Source: Xenococcaceae cyanobacterium MO_167.B27 (GTDB lineage: Bacteria; Cyanobacteriota; Cyanobacteriia; Cyanobacteriales; Xenococcaceae). Taken from it: a DNA stretch of 62,949 nt. Within the stretch, counting starts at the first letter, position 1; every line of letters begins with the position of its first letter. The translations under genes were made by a program, and so were the position numbers. Location: the NCBI GenBank assembly GCA_030065935.1, contig JASJCP010000027.1, forward strand, positions 1 through 62,949, given 5' to 3'. Below the pieces are notes generated by a model that did no database searches, was not told where the DNA came from, and was given only the letters and a program-made list of their open reading frames with translations. Positions 18,324 to 26,533 of the stretch are shown here, in pieces.

Positions 18324-19001
18324 ATGAAAATTTTAGTAGTAGAAGATGATGAACTTATTAATGATGCTGTAGTGGAGTATCTTTGCGATCAACACTATGC
18401 AGTAGAAGCAGCCTATGATGGTCAATCTGCCTGGGATTTAGTAGAAGCATTTACTTACGATCTGATTTTATTAGATGTGATGCTCCCAGAAATGGATGGG
18501 ATTACCTTATGTCGTAAACTTCGTAATAAAGGAATAGATATTCCGATACTGATGTTGACAGCAAGAGATACCCTGGAAAACAAGATAGAAGGTTTAGATT
18601 CAGGAGCAGATGACTATTTAGTGAAACCTTTTGAGTTGCAAGAGTTATCAGCTAGAATTCGCGCTTTATTGCGGAGAGGTAGCTCAACTACTGCTCCGAT
18701 TTTGACTTGGGAAAAATTGAGTTTAGACCCTAGCACTTGCGAAGTTTTTTACCAAGAGAAAGAATTAGCCCTAAGTCCCAAAGAATATAAGTTGTTAGAA
18801 TTTTTCCTGCGTAATGGTCGCCGTGTTTTTAGTCGCGCTCAAATTCTCGAACATCTTTGGTCTTTTGAACAAGTCCCAGAAGAAGCTACGGTTAAAGCAC
18901 ATATTAGAGGTTTAAGACAAAAATTAGAGTCGGTAGGCGCGCCTAGTAATTTAATTGAAACAGTTTATGGTTTGGGCTATCGTCTGGGAGAAGAGCCGTG
19001 A
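18324..19001 (+). CDS. OmpR/PhoB-family response regulator
   Basis: The 225-residue regulator has a receiver domain (about 1-118) with acidic pocket E7-D8-D9, phospho-acceptor Asp51 (LILLDVMLP) and the conserved Lys in DDYLVKPFE. A winged-helix OmpR DNA-binding domain (about 126-222) ends in IETVYGLGYRLGEE. GGAGA precedes the ATG. The sensor kinase gene follows after 59 bases. It sits inside the acyltransferase/oxidase region, so it may control those genes. The nearby inverted repeat is a candidate target. Confidence 0.95.
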   Translation: MKILVVEDDELINDAVVEYLCDQHYAVEAAYDGQSAWDLVEAFTYDLILLDVMLPEMDGITLCRKLRNKGIDIPILMLTARDTLENKIEGLDSGADDYLVKPFELQELSARIRALLRRGSSTTAPILTWEKLSLDPSTCEVFYQEKELALSPKEYKLLEFFLRNGRRVFSRAQILEHLWSFEQVPEEATVKAHIRGLRQKLESVGAPSNLIETVYGLGYRLGEEP

Positions 19002-19060
19002 TTAACCTCTAGCTAAAAGCTAAAAAGGTTAATTAGTTTGTTTTATTTATTGATATTTTT

Positions 19061-20341
19061 ATGTTTCAAGGGTTGCGCTGGCGTTTATTGCTGTCTTATC
19101 TGACGATTATGGCAGCTATTTTGATAGCTTTTGGTAGCGGTGTCTATCTTTTCTTTAGTCGTAATCTTTACCGTCAATTGGATAAAAAACTTTTAACCTT
19201 AGCTCAGTCTGGTGCGCCTTCTTTTGCTGAAGTGCAAAGTGGTGGTAATAAATACCTGAATCAAGTAGATAAAGTCCCTTGGCGAGATATTTTTAATCGG
19301 GACAAGCAAAGTTTAGAATGGTTTGATGCAGAAGGAAATTTTTTGGGTTCTAAGGGATTTATTCAGCTAGAACTCAAGCCTGAAACTGGTGCTACTAATT
19401 TATTGAGTAATTCAGCAGGAGTACCAGTGCGAACATATACTATATCTGTTTTTAAGGATAGTACTGTTCCTAACGAGCCAACCTTAGAAGGCTATATTCG
19501 AGCTAGTCAATCTATTGAAGAGATAGAATCTGTCAAAAATCAGTTATTTTGGGTGTTGGTGCTGGGAGGAATGATGACCCTGATCTTAAGTGGGTTGGGG
19601 GGAATGTGGTTAACCCAAAAAGCAATTGAACCTATTGAAGCTAGTTTCTTTAAGCTAAAGCAATTTACTGCAGATGCTTCCCACGAATTACGAGGACCTC
19701 TGACTGCTATTAAAACTTCTATCGAAATTATCCAGAATCATCCAGAGCGAGTTCACCCTAAAGATCAGAAAAAAATTAAGGCGATCTCCACTGCTTCATC
19801 CCACATGGGTCAACTGATAGAAGATTTACTCTTTTTGGCTCGCACTGATAAATCTAATCAAACAGTAGCCATTCTGGAGCGAGAAAAAACGGAAATTTCT
19901 CTGAATAATCTGCTTTCTAATATAGTTATTCTCAATGAACCCTTAGCTCAAAAAAAACAGATCGACCTCCAATCTTATCTGGTTACAGAAGTTAAAGTGT
20001 TTGGCGATCGCCTCCAACTGACCCGCTTATTTTCCAATTTAGTACAAAATGCCTTACAATACACTCCTGAAGGAGGAATTGTTAGTGTCTATATAAAAAA
20101 GCAAAATCGTTTAGCTATTGTTAATATAAGAGATACGGGTATAGGTATTTCTACGGAACAGTTACCTCACGTCTTTGATCGTTTCTGGCGAGCGGATAAA
20201 GCACGAACTCGCAGGGAAGGAGGAACTGGCTTGGGTTTGGCGATCGCTCAGGCGATCGCACAACGCCACGGAGGCAAAATCGTTGTCACCAGCAAAGTCA
20301 ATGTTGGTAGTTGTTTCCAGGTGAAAATACCGATGCTTTAG
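19061..20341 (+). CDS. Sensor histidine kinase partner of the OmpR-type regulator
   Basis: The 426-residue membrane kinase has a first helix (about 9-32), a periplasmic sensor segment of about 130 residues without a domain I recognise, and a second helix (about 162-184). HisKA follows with ASHELRGPLTAIKTS, phospho-acceptor His208. The HATPase domain has N-box NALQYTPEGG, G1 DTGIGIS and G2 GGTGLGLAIAQA. The regulator upstream on the same strand is its likely partner. The signal is unknown. Confidence 0.95.
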   Translation: MFQGLRWRLLLSYLTIMAAILIAFGSGVYLFFSRNLYRQLDKKLLTLAQSGAPSFAEVQSGGNKYLNQVDKVPWRDIFNRDKQSLEWFDAEGNFLGSKGFIQLELKPETGATNLLSNSAGVPVRTYTISVFKDSTVPNEPTLEGYIRASQSIEEIESVKNQLFWVLVLGGMMTLILSGLGGMWLTQKAIEPIEASFFKLKQFTADASHELRGPLTAIKTSIEIIQNHPERVHPKDQKKIKAISTASSHMGQLIEDLLFLARTDKSNQTVAILEREKTEISLNNLLSNIVILNEPLAQKKQIDLQSYLVTEVKVFGDRLQLTRLFSNLVQNALQYTPEGGIVSVYIKKQNRLAIVNIRDTGIGISTEQLPHVFDRFWRADKARTRREGGTGLGLAIAQAIAQRHGGKIVVTSKVNVGSCFQVKIPML

Positions 20342-20592
20342 GAAACGAAAAGCATACTCGCCAATATAAAGTGCTAACCCCCTTGCTGAATCTAGTTATT
20401 TTCACTGAGCTAGGGGAACATACTACTTTATCAAAACTTTAAACAGTTACCCAGTTTTTTACATTTGTAATTTACGTTTTATATAGTAGTAATTATGTGT
20501 AATTATTCCTATAGATACTATAAACTAGTAATTAACTTTCACTAGTTTTCTATAGTTGAATACTATCCTCCTTATCAAACTGGAGCTTTTAT

Positions 20593-21366
20593 ATGGGAAC
20601 TATCACAACAGAAAGTCAGCTAGAATTAGAGAATTTTAGTATGCAAAAAATTCAACCTGAATCCCAACCAGTTATGGAGACTCACTTAGTTGATCGGGGA
20701 GATATCTTCTATACTAAAGGTCGCAACCTGGCAAAAGAAGTTTACCGAGATGTTTGGAATACCAGCAAACTAATTGACGGTAACGATTTTGGGGTGATTG
20801 TTACCTGTAATGGTGAAGTATTGGGGAATGCCAACATTCAACTAAAAGGAACAGATAAGCTTCTCAAAAGTGAGGTTTTTTTTGGAGCAAAGCACTGGCA
20901 AAGTTACTTTACAGTAGCAGATTCAGAAATAGCGGAAATCTCAGCTTTAGCCATAGCTCAAAATGCTGCTGAAGAGCTTAGAAGACCGATAATGATGATG
21001 TTGATTACAGGTATTCAAAACATTTGTCGGATACAGGGAATTAAGTACATCTCTACTGTACAGCATAGTTATTTATTAAGAATTCTCCGTAAGAGCTTAG
21101 GTCTACCTTTTTTCCAAAATCAAGTTGTCAACCAACCACAAGCCAATGTTCCTGATGATAATTACTGGAATCGAGGAAAGCTTCCAGCCATTTATTATTT
21201 AGAGCCTTTAAGTATTGATGTGGTAAATGCTTGCTATTCTTTCTTTAGTTATTTGAATTTCTCAGGTATCCAAACTAAGTTTTTCCCTCGTATCAAGCAA
21301 ACAAGTAAATTAAGCTATGCTACTTTTGTTAAACAGTGGCATCAAGATAGCCAGATAAATAATTAA
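20593..21366 (+). CDS. Second GNAT/N-acyltransferase-like protein (FeeM or thermostable-hemolysin-like)
   Basis: The 257-residue protein has a GNAT/LuxI-like core: DFGVIVTCNGEVLGNANIQL (about 65-84), AEISALAI (114-121), and MMLITGIQNICRIQGIKYISTVQHS followed by a LRKSLGLPF segment. AEISALAI parallels AEISRLAV in the first acyltransferase. It could be an N-acyl amino acid synthase that has diverged, or belong to the thermostable-hemolysin-like acyltransferases. I cannot decide from sequence alone. GGAG sits nine bases before the ATG. A second VAO-type oxidase follows after 184 bases, repeating the acyltransferase-oxidase pairing seen at 11.5-17.1 kb. Confidence 0.65.
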   Translation: MGTITTESQLELENFSMQKIQPESQPVMETHLVDRGDIFYTKGRNLAKEVYRDVWNTSKLIDGNDFGVIVTCNGEVLGNANIQLKGTDKLLKSEVFFGAKHWQSYFTVADSEIAEISALAIAQNAAEELRRPIMMMLITGIQNICRIQGIKYISTVQHSYLLRILRKSLGLPFFQNQVVNQPQANVPDDNYWNRGKLPAIYYLEPLSIDVVNACYSFFSYLNFSGIQTKFFPRIKQTSKLSYATFVKQWHQDSQINN

Positions 21367-21550
21367 TCAAAGTTTAGTTACAATTACTGAAGCTATAAGT
21401 AAAGGTGCGTAGGGTTTAAACCAGTTTAGTATCAATTAATTAAGTAATTATTTTTTATATTTTAAGCAAATAATTCCGAAGAAAAACGGACTTCATTATA
21501 TAGATTTCATTTTAGAATATTAACTGAAATTAAATATAGGATAAAGTCTT

Positions 21551-23236
21551 GTGGCAAATACCACCCAAGAGCAAGATATTGGTAATATTCTGAATAGAGA
21601 AATTATCTCAGCTTTAGTAGAAGTTTTAGGAGAGCAGTATGTCCAAAGTAATGATATTTCTCGACAACATCATTCTCAAGTTACGATACCCCTTCAAACT
21701 TTATGTTCTGCTGTAGTATCTCCTCAATCAATTACAGAAATTCAACAAGTACTGCAAATTGCTGCTCAGTATAAGCTGCAAGTTTGGCCCTTTGGTCGTG
21801 GTAATAATTGGGGTTACGGTACGAAAAACGGCCTGGAATCAGGGGCAATAATCATGATTCTGGAAAGGATGAATCGGATTTTAGAAGTCAATGCAGAATT
21901 GGCTTATGCCATAATTGAGCCAGGAGTAACCCAAAAACAACTAAATGATTATTTAAAAGAAAATAATATTCCACTTTGGGCAGATTGTACGGACTCCACA
22001 CCCTATGGTAGCGTTTTGGGTAATGCTATTGAGAGAGGCTATGGATATACTCCTCATGGCGACCATTTTGGTAATTTGTGTGGTTTAGAAGTAGTATTGC
22101 CCAACGGTGATGTGATAAAGACGGGGGATACATTATCGAATTCTAAAACTTGGAATACTTTTAAGTGGGGATTAGGTCCTTATATCGAAGGATTATTTAG
22201 TCAGTCTAATTTGGGAATTGTGGTTAAAGCTGGTATTTGGCTAATGCCTCAACCTGAATCATGGAATTTATTTACTTTTGACCTTACCAATGATTCTGAC
22301 TTACCACAATTTGTGGATCGTTTAAGACCGCTAATGCTAGAAGGGATAGTGCAAAGTCATGTTCACATGGTAAACGATTTTCAGATGTTATCAGTGGTGA
22401 GCAAATACCCTTATGAAGAGTTAAATGGTAAAAGTTGTTTATCAGATGAGACACTAACAACATTGAGAAAACAATATGGTGTTGCACCTTGGTCTTTAGT
22501 TGGTGGTATTTATGGTTCTAAAGAGCAGGTGAAACTCAGTAAGTCAAAGCTGAAAAAGAGTTTATCTGACCTGGGAAAAATCGAGTTTTTTGATAGTAAA
22601 AAAGTTAACACTGTTCGTAAATTTGTAGAACTATATCGCAAAACTGCTCCTGATTCGTTATTATTCAAAGTGATCAAAGGAGCTAAAGCTTTACTGTCTT
22701 CTAAAGATATTGAAGTAATGGCTCTTCTCCCTGAAATGCACGGTATTTTACAGGGAAATCCTACAGAAAGAATTATTAAATCAGCTTACTTCAAATCTCC
22801 TAATGTTCCTCCTGAAGACAAAGTAAATCCTGCACAGGATAATTGTGGGGTTATATGGTTAGCTCCTGCTGTTCCTGCGAGTGGTAAAAAGATAAAAGAA
22901 TTACTAGAAATAGTTAGACCTTTATACGATAAATCTGGATTTGATTTTTCTGGTTGTTTAACACGAATTAATAACAGAACTTTCTTTCTATTACTAGGTA
23001 TCTTTTTTCAGCGTGAAGATGAAGCAGAAAGCCAACAAGCTTTAGAACTTTATAATGCTTTAGCACAAGCAACTAAACAAGCTGGTTATCAGCCTTATCG
23101 TGGGAGTATTCCTTACTGGAGTCAACACAATAACTGCGATAATGCCTTGAGTAACTTACTATCAGGAATCAAGCAAACTGTCGATCCAGAAAATATATTA
23201 GCACCAGGAAAATACGGTATCAGAAATAGAGGGTAA
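21551..23236 (+). CDS. Vanillyl-alcohol-oxidase-type FAD oxidoreductase, copy 2
   Basis: The 561-residue paralogue of the oxidase at 15487 shares its main blocks: NNWGYGTKNG (85-94), EPGVTQKQL, NAIERGYGYTPHGDHF, GLEVVLPNGD, LFSQSNLGIVVKAGIWLMP, NCGVIWLAPAVP and PYR with Tyr516-Arg517. The VAO flavin-linking His position appears to be Phe (RTFFLLLGIFF), so non-covalent FAD is again likely. It is about 30 residues longer, mostly at the N-terminus and around 345-385. The start is GTG 21551 with AGGATAAAG upstream. The PhyH gene starts two bases after its stop, so the two are coupled. Confidence 0.88.
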   Translation: MANTTQEQDIGNILNREIISALVEVLGEQYVQSNDISRQHHSQVTIPLQTLCSAVVSPQSITEIQQVLQIAAQYKLQVWPFGRGNNWGYGTKNGLESGAIIMILERMNRILEVNAELAYAIIEPGVTQKQLNDYLKENNIPLWADCTDSTPYGSVLGNAIERGYGYTPHGDHFGNLCGLEVVLPNGDVIKTGDTLSNSKTWNTFKWGLGPYIEGLFSQSNLGIVVKAGIWLMPQPESWNLFTFDLTNDSDLPQFVDRLRPLMLEGIVQSHVHMVNDFQMLSVVSKYPYEELNGKSCLSDETLTTLRKQYGVAPWSLVGGIYGSKEQVKLSKSKLKKSLSDLGKIEFFDSKKVNTVRKFVELYRKTAPDSLLFKVIKGAKALLSSKDIEVMALLPEMHGILQGNPTERIIKSAYFKSPNVPPEDKVNPAQDNCGVIWLAPAVPASGKKIKELLEIVRPLYDKSGFDFSGCLTRINNRTFFLLLGIFFQREDEAESQQALELYNALAQATKQAGYQPYRGSIPYWSQHNNCDNALSNLLSGIKQTVDPENILAPGKYGIRNRG

Positions 23237-23238
23237 AA

Positions 23239-24351
23239 ATGACACAGCAATTAGATAAAGATATCAGTGTAGATTACGTAGAACAGTTTAAGCGAGATGG
23301 CTATGTTGTTATAGAAAATGCGTTACCAAAGGAGTTTATTGAACAAGTATCTCAAGAATTTATGGTAGCGATGAATGATAAAGTCAGAAGATTTAACCTG
23401 AAACGAGTGCAATCTCAAGATGGAAGAGAGAAAGGAAATAGCAATGTACAACTAGATTTTCGACCAGAAGGGGGAAATCATGACCTTAATCGTTGGAATA
23501 TGCACCTTCCAAGTAATCCAACTTTTATAAATGAACAATTAATTGCTAATCCTCAAGTTCTTAATACTATCGAACATTTTTTAGGACAAAACCCTATAGC
23601 TTTTATTCTGGCTTCAGACACTCCCTATCCTGGTTCAGGTTTTCAAAATATTCATCAAGATTTTCCTCGTTTTGGAATTACAGTTAATATTCCTCTAGTA
23701 GATTTTACAGAGGAGAATGCACCTATTGAAGTGTGGTTTGGTACTCATACGTATAACTCCACAGGAAAAAGTGAATTTCATACTAGAGAAGTTGATTTAT
23801 CTAAAGAACAGCTAGAGGAAATTGTAGCTAATGTTCCTTCAAAGCGGATGCTAATTAAAGCTGGTTCGATTTTAATCCGCGATCAAAGAATGGTGCATCG
23901 GGGAACAGGTAATAATAGTGAATTACCTCGTCCTTGTTTATCTATTTGGTATAAAAATATTGAGGAGTTTAGTTTGATGGGTTTAACGATACCCATTCCT
24001 CATCGTATTGTAGCTGATACTTTTGCTAGGGTTGCTTTATGGATGCGTCGCCAGGGAAGAGGAAATTCGGGTAAGGTACAAAACCAGAAACTTCTTAATT
24101 TTGGTAACTTTTTTGGCAGAGTAGTAGAAGAAATGTCTGGTTCGGATCGAGATTATCGTCGTGTTATCTCTGAAAAGATGTGGCGCAATTTTTCGCCTCA
24201 GATGCAATCTTTATTGCGATATGCTTCTGTTCAAGGGAAATTAAACAATACACCCCGTTCGATTATTGGTTCTTTTATTTTAGGTGCGATCGGAGTTATT
24301 TTTACAATTAATGGGTTACTACTATCAGCTTTTGAAATAAAACAAGACTAA
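23239..24351 (+). CDS. Membrane-anchored PhyH-family Fe(II)/2-oxoglutarate dioxygenase
   Basis: The 370-residue protein has the phytanoyl-CoA-hydroxylase-like fold: an N-terminal DYVEQFKRDGYVVIENALP, an iron-binding facial triad His139-x-Asp141 (IHQDF) with distal His220 (MVHRG), and an Arg near 231 (PRPCLSIW) suited to 2-oxoglutarate. Such enzymes hydroxylate or desaturate lipids and natural products. Residues about 342-363 form a C-terminal hydrophobic helix, unusual in the family, suggesting that it works at a membrane on a lipidic substrate (inferred). It is coupled to the VAO-type oxidase two bases upstream and closes the cluster. Confidence 0.88.
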   Translation: MTQQLDKDISVDYVEQFKRDGYVVIENALPKEFIEQVSQEFMVAMNDKVRRFNLKRVQSQDGREKGNSNVQLDFRPEGGNHDLNRWNMHLPSNPTFINEQLIANPQVLNTIEHFLGQNPIAFILASDTPYPGSGFQNIHQDFPRFGITVNIPLVDFTEENAPIEVWFGTHTYNSTGKSEFHTREVDLSKEQLEEIVANVPSKRMLIKAGSILIRDQRMVHRGTGNNSELPRPCLSIWYKNIEEFSLMGLTIPIPHRIVADTFARVALWMRRQGRGNSGKVQNQKLLNFGNFFGRVVEEMSGSDRDYRRVISEKMWRNFSPQMQSLLRYASVQGKLNNTPRSIIGSFILGAIGVIFTINGLLLSAFEIKQD

Positions 24352-24405
24352 GATAAATTAATATATACTTGAGAAAGTAATCCATTACATATTTTTGCAA
24401 TCAAA

Positions 24406-24434
24406 AAGAGAGTAATACCGATGATTACTCTCTT
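24406..24434. terminator. Bidirectional terminator between PhyH and PEP-CTERM genes
   Basis: AAGAGAGTAAT (24406-24416) pairs perfectly with ATTACTCTCTT (24424-24434). On the minus strand it runs into five T, and on the plus strand into CTTAAT. It can end both convergent genes. Confidence 0.75.
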
Positions 24435-24491
24435 CTTAATCTGGATGTTAGGTTTATTTTATTTAGTTATTCTGCTTTTAGAAGATTGAGT

Positions 24492-25313
24492 CTATCTTTT
24501 GAGCTTTTTTCTAGTTGCAAGTGCGCCTAGACCTAAAGCAATTACTCCTCCAATTGTAGAAGAAGGTTCTGGAACTCCCGTAACAGTCACAAACTGTCCA
24601 GAATAAGAAGTAAACCCAGTGTTACAAGTAACACCAGTAGCTCCACCACAAGCATCCCCTACAATCACTCCGCCAGACACAGTAGGATTATTCAAACCTT
24701 CAGCTGTTGTAACATCAGGATTAGCACCAACTACTAGGGGATCAAAGAAAGCTATGTCGTTTAGATTGGTGCTTGGAGGCAGTTGAGCTGTAATTAGAGA
24801 GAACTGGAAATCTACGGGAGTATCATCAAATCCCCCACCTGTAAACAAACCAGCAAGATTAAATTGAACTCTACCAGTGTTATCACTGGTTCTTCTCAAC
24901 CTTTCTAAGTCAAATTGGAGACCCGGAGCAGCAGCAAAGTCGTTTAAAAATCCAGTAACGGGAGAGCCAGTGAGAGCTACGAAATCATAGGTAACATTAT
25001 CCTCAATCAAGAAGGGTACTGCTTGTAAATCCTGAATCTCAGCCGTAGTACCAGCTAGGAAACTAAATGCACCGTCTGTAAATGGCACAGCACTGATTGC
25101 AATTGTTGCATCATCACCAGGACTGGGTTCAGATGGAGTTCCAGCGTTAGAAAAATCGATAACGTTATTACCGAAAAAAGCGCCACCACCGGCTGAATCG
25201 AATTGTAAAATTCCTGGTGCTAGTTGAGCAGCTTGAGCAACACCCGCACTAGTGAGTATGCTAACCACACCAACAGAAACTGCTCCTAATGAAACTAAAG
25301 ATTTGATTTTCAT
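24492..25313 (-). CDS. PEP-CTERM exported protein of unknown function
   Basis: The 273-residue protein has a signal peptide (about 1-29, VAQAA) and a low-complexity, beta-rich middle with a Cys-containing segment (DACGGATGVTCNTG). The PEP-CTERM signal at the C-terminus is GVPEPSST, a Gly/Ala/Leu helix, then RKKLKR. The mature region matches no enzyme family I recognise. The family is sorted to the cell surface by exosortase, which is not encoded here. Transcription runs toward the shared terminator with the PhyH gene. Confidence 0.8.
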   Translation of the reverse strand: MKIKSLVSLGAVSVGVVSILTSAGVAQAAQLAPGILQFDSAGGGAFFGNNVIDFSNAGTPSEPSPGDDATIAISAVPFTDGAFSFLAGTTAEIQDLQAVPFLIEDNVTYDFVALTGSPVTGFLNDFAAAPGLQFDLERLRRTSDNTGRVQFNLAGLFTGGGFDDTPVDFQFSLITAQLPPSTNLNDIAFFDPLVVGANPDVTTAEGLNNPTVSGGVIVGDACGGATGVTCNTGFTSYSGQFVTVTGVPEPSSTIGGVIALGLGALATRKKLKR

Positions 25314-25609
25314 GGGTTTTAAATACCTCTAAAATTTATGATGTTAGTAACTAAACACTTAAGTGTGTAGTATTTGCATGAGTTTTGCTTGTCTAGACTA
25401 ATAATAGACTTACTTACGGAGAATCCACAATAGAAAGATGGCTCATTTCATCGAAACTTCATATTTAAGAATGTAATAGTAAAGTTTTTATCAAGAAATA
25501 TAAAATCTTAACTGCAACATACTATTTACTTAGTAGAAATTAGTTATTAGAAATTAGCAAAATTTCATAAAATAAGTAGCTGTGCAGAATAAATTACATA
25601 GTGAGGACA

Positions 25610-25630
25610 GGGAATAGGGAATAGGGAATA
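25610..25630. repeat. Heptanucleotide repeat GGGAATA, three copies
   Basis: Three head-to-tail copies with exact seven-base period, a short tandemly repeated repetitive sequence of the kind common in cyanobacteria. Confidence 0.8.
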
Positions 25631-25767
25631 AAATATGTAAATAATTTTGCCTAAGTACGTATATGTATGCGTTTTATGTATGAACAATTGGAAATAAAGT
25701 AGTGAGAGAAGAATCATAACCCGTTAGGAAATAAATTTACCTCTCTCATATATAAAGTCGGTTCAAA

Positions 25768-25880
25768 TATTGCACCAGTCTCCACAACCGCCAGGAAATT
25801 AATTTCCTGGCTTATAGGAAAAGTCTTCTAAAGAAGACTGGATAAGTATTTTATCTTACTGTGCTGATGGTAAGGTGCAA
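25768..25880. repeat. Twin-hairpin dispersed element, copy 1
   Basis: CCAGGAAAT-TA-ATTTCCTGG (25791-25810) and AGTCTTCT-AA-AGAAGACT (25822-25839) form two adjacent perfect hairpins 11 bases apart. TTGCACC at 25770-25776 and its inverse GGTGCAA at 25874-25880 flank them like terminal inverted repeats. A second copy at 61.5 kb has the same layout with compensatory changes in both stems. The 25314-26533 spacer otherwise contains no gene. An open frame at 25947-26141 has no coding character. Confidence 0.75.
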
Positions 25881-26229
25881 GATATGAGCTTCTATAAGCA
25901 GCCAGAAACTTATCTAGTTAAATCAATTTAAAGTACTAAAAATTCGTTGAGCGACAAAATTTATAGTTCGATAAATTTTGCTCATATATCTATCGAGTAT
26001 TTGCCGAAAATAACCCCTATCTCCCTATTTCCCCACCTGTCTCATCCTAGAATGAAACAGCCCTGCCCAACATTGGGGGTATTTCTGGGGGACTTTACAT
26101 TCTTTTTCCCCCCAAACTTGGCTCCGCTAGGGGGGCGATAATCAACCATGGTTCGGGATGTTCAACTTATATGTACACAATAGCTCTGATTAATAGAAGG
26201 GTAGCCAAAAGATGTCATTTTTAATCTCG

Positions 26230-26383
26230 TCAAACTCACAGAGATTTCAGTCTATTTTAATAGACTTTTAGTTTGAGTCGTAAAATTGATTTTACGGCGG
26301 GTTATTGAATAGACAATTAACCTTTAAATGGTATTGTTTTTCCCAGGTATAGGTGATTGCGTTTAAGAGAGTCCGCAGACTCT
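26230..26383. other. Structured intergenic region with nested hairpins
   Basis: TCAAACT (26230-26236) and AGTTTGA (26270-26276) enclose AGTCTATT-TT-AATAGACT (26249-26266). CGTAAAAT-TG-ATTTTACG (26279-26296) follows, then AGAGTC-CGCA-GACTCT (26368-26383). An AAGGGCGCAAGCCTT dyad is at 26419-26433. No protein is encoded. It looks like the end of an IS200/IS605-type element or a structured RNA, but I cannot assign it. Confidence 0.45.
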
Positions 26384-26477
26384 ACACAGATGAAAAGGTT
26401 GAGACATATAAACACTCTAAGGGCGCAAGCCTTACGAGGATACCATGAGCTAATCTATAGTTCGACTGCTATAGGTG

Positions 26478-26507
26478 GAAAAAAAAAGAACGGGTAAAGA
26501 CCCATTC
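26478..26507 (-). terminator. Terminator of the petC-petA operon
   Basis: On the minus strand a GAATGGGT...ACCCGTTC hairpin with a CTTT loop (26488-26507) runs directly into nine T (26479-26487). It lies 26 bases past the petA stop. Confidence 0.85.
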
Positions 26508-26533
26508 CATAAGATTTATTTAAGTAATAAAAT

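Noticed and set aside
25610-25630. CRISPR-like array
   Set aside because: The unit is seven bases with no spacers. No repeat-spacer arrays or cas genes were seen anywhere in the window.
25947-26141. 64-codon frame in the petA downstream spacer
   Set aside because: The predicted product reflects low-complexity C/T-rich repeat sequence (PLGGR end) with no ribosome-binding site or family resemblance.
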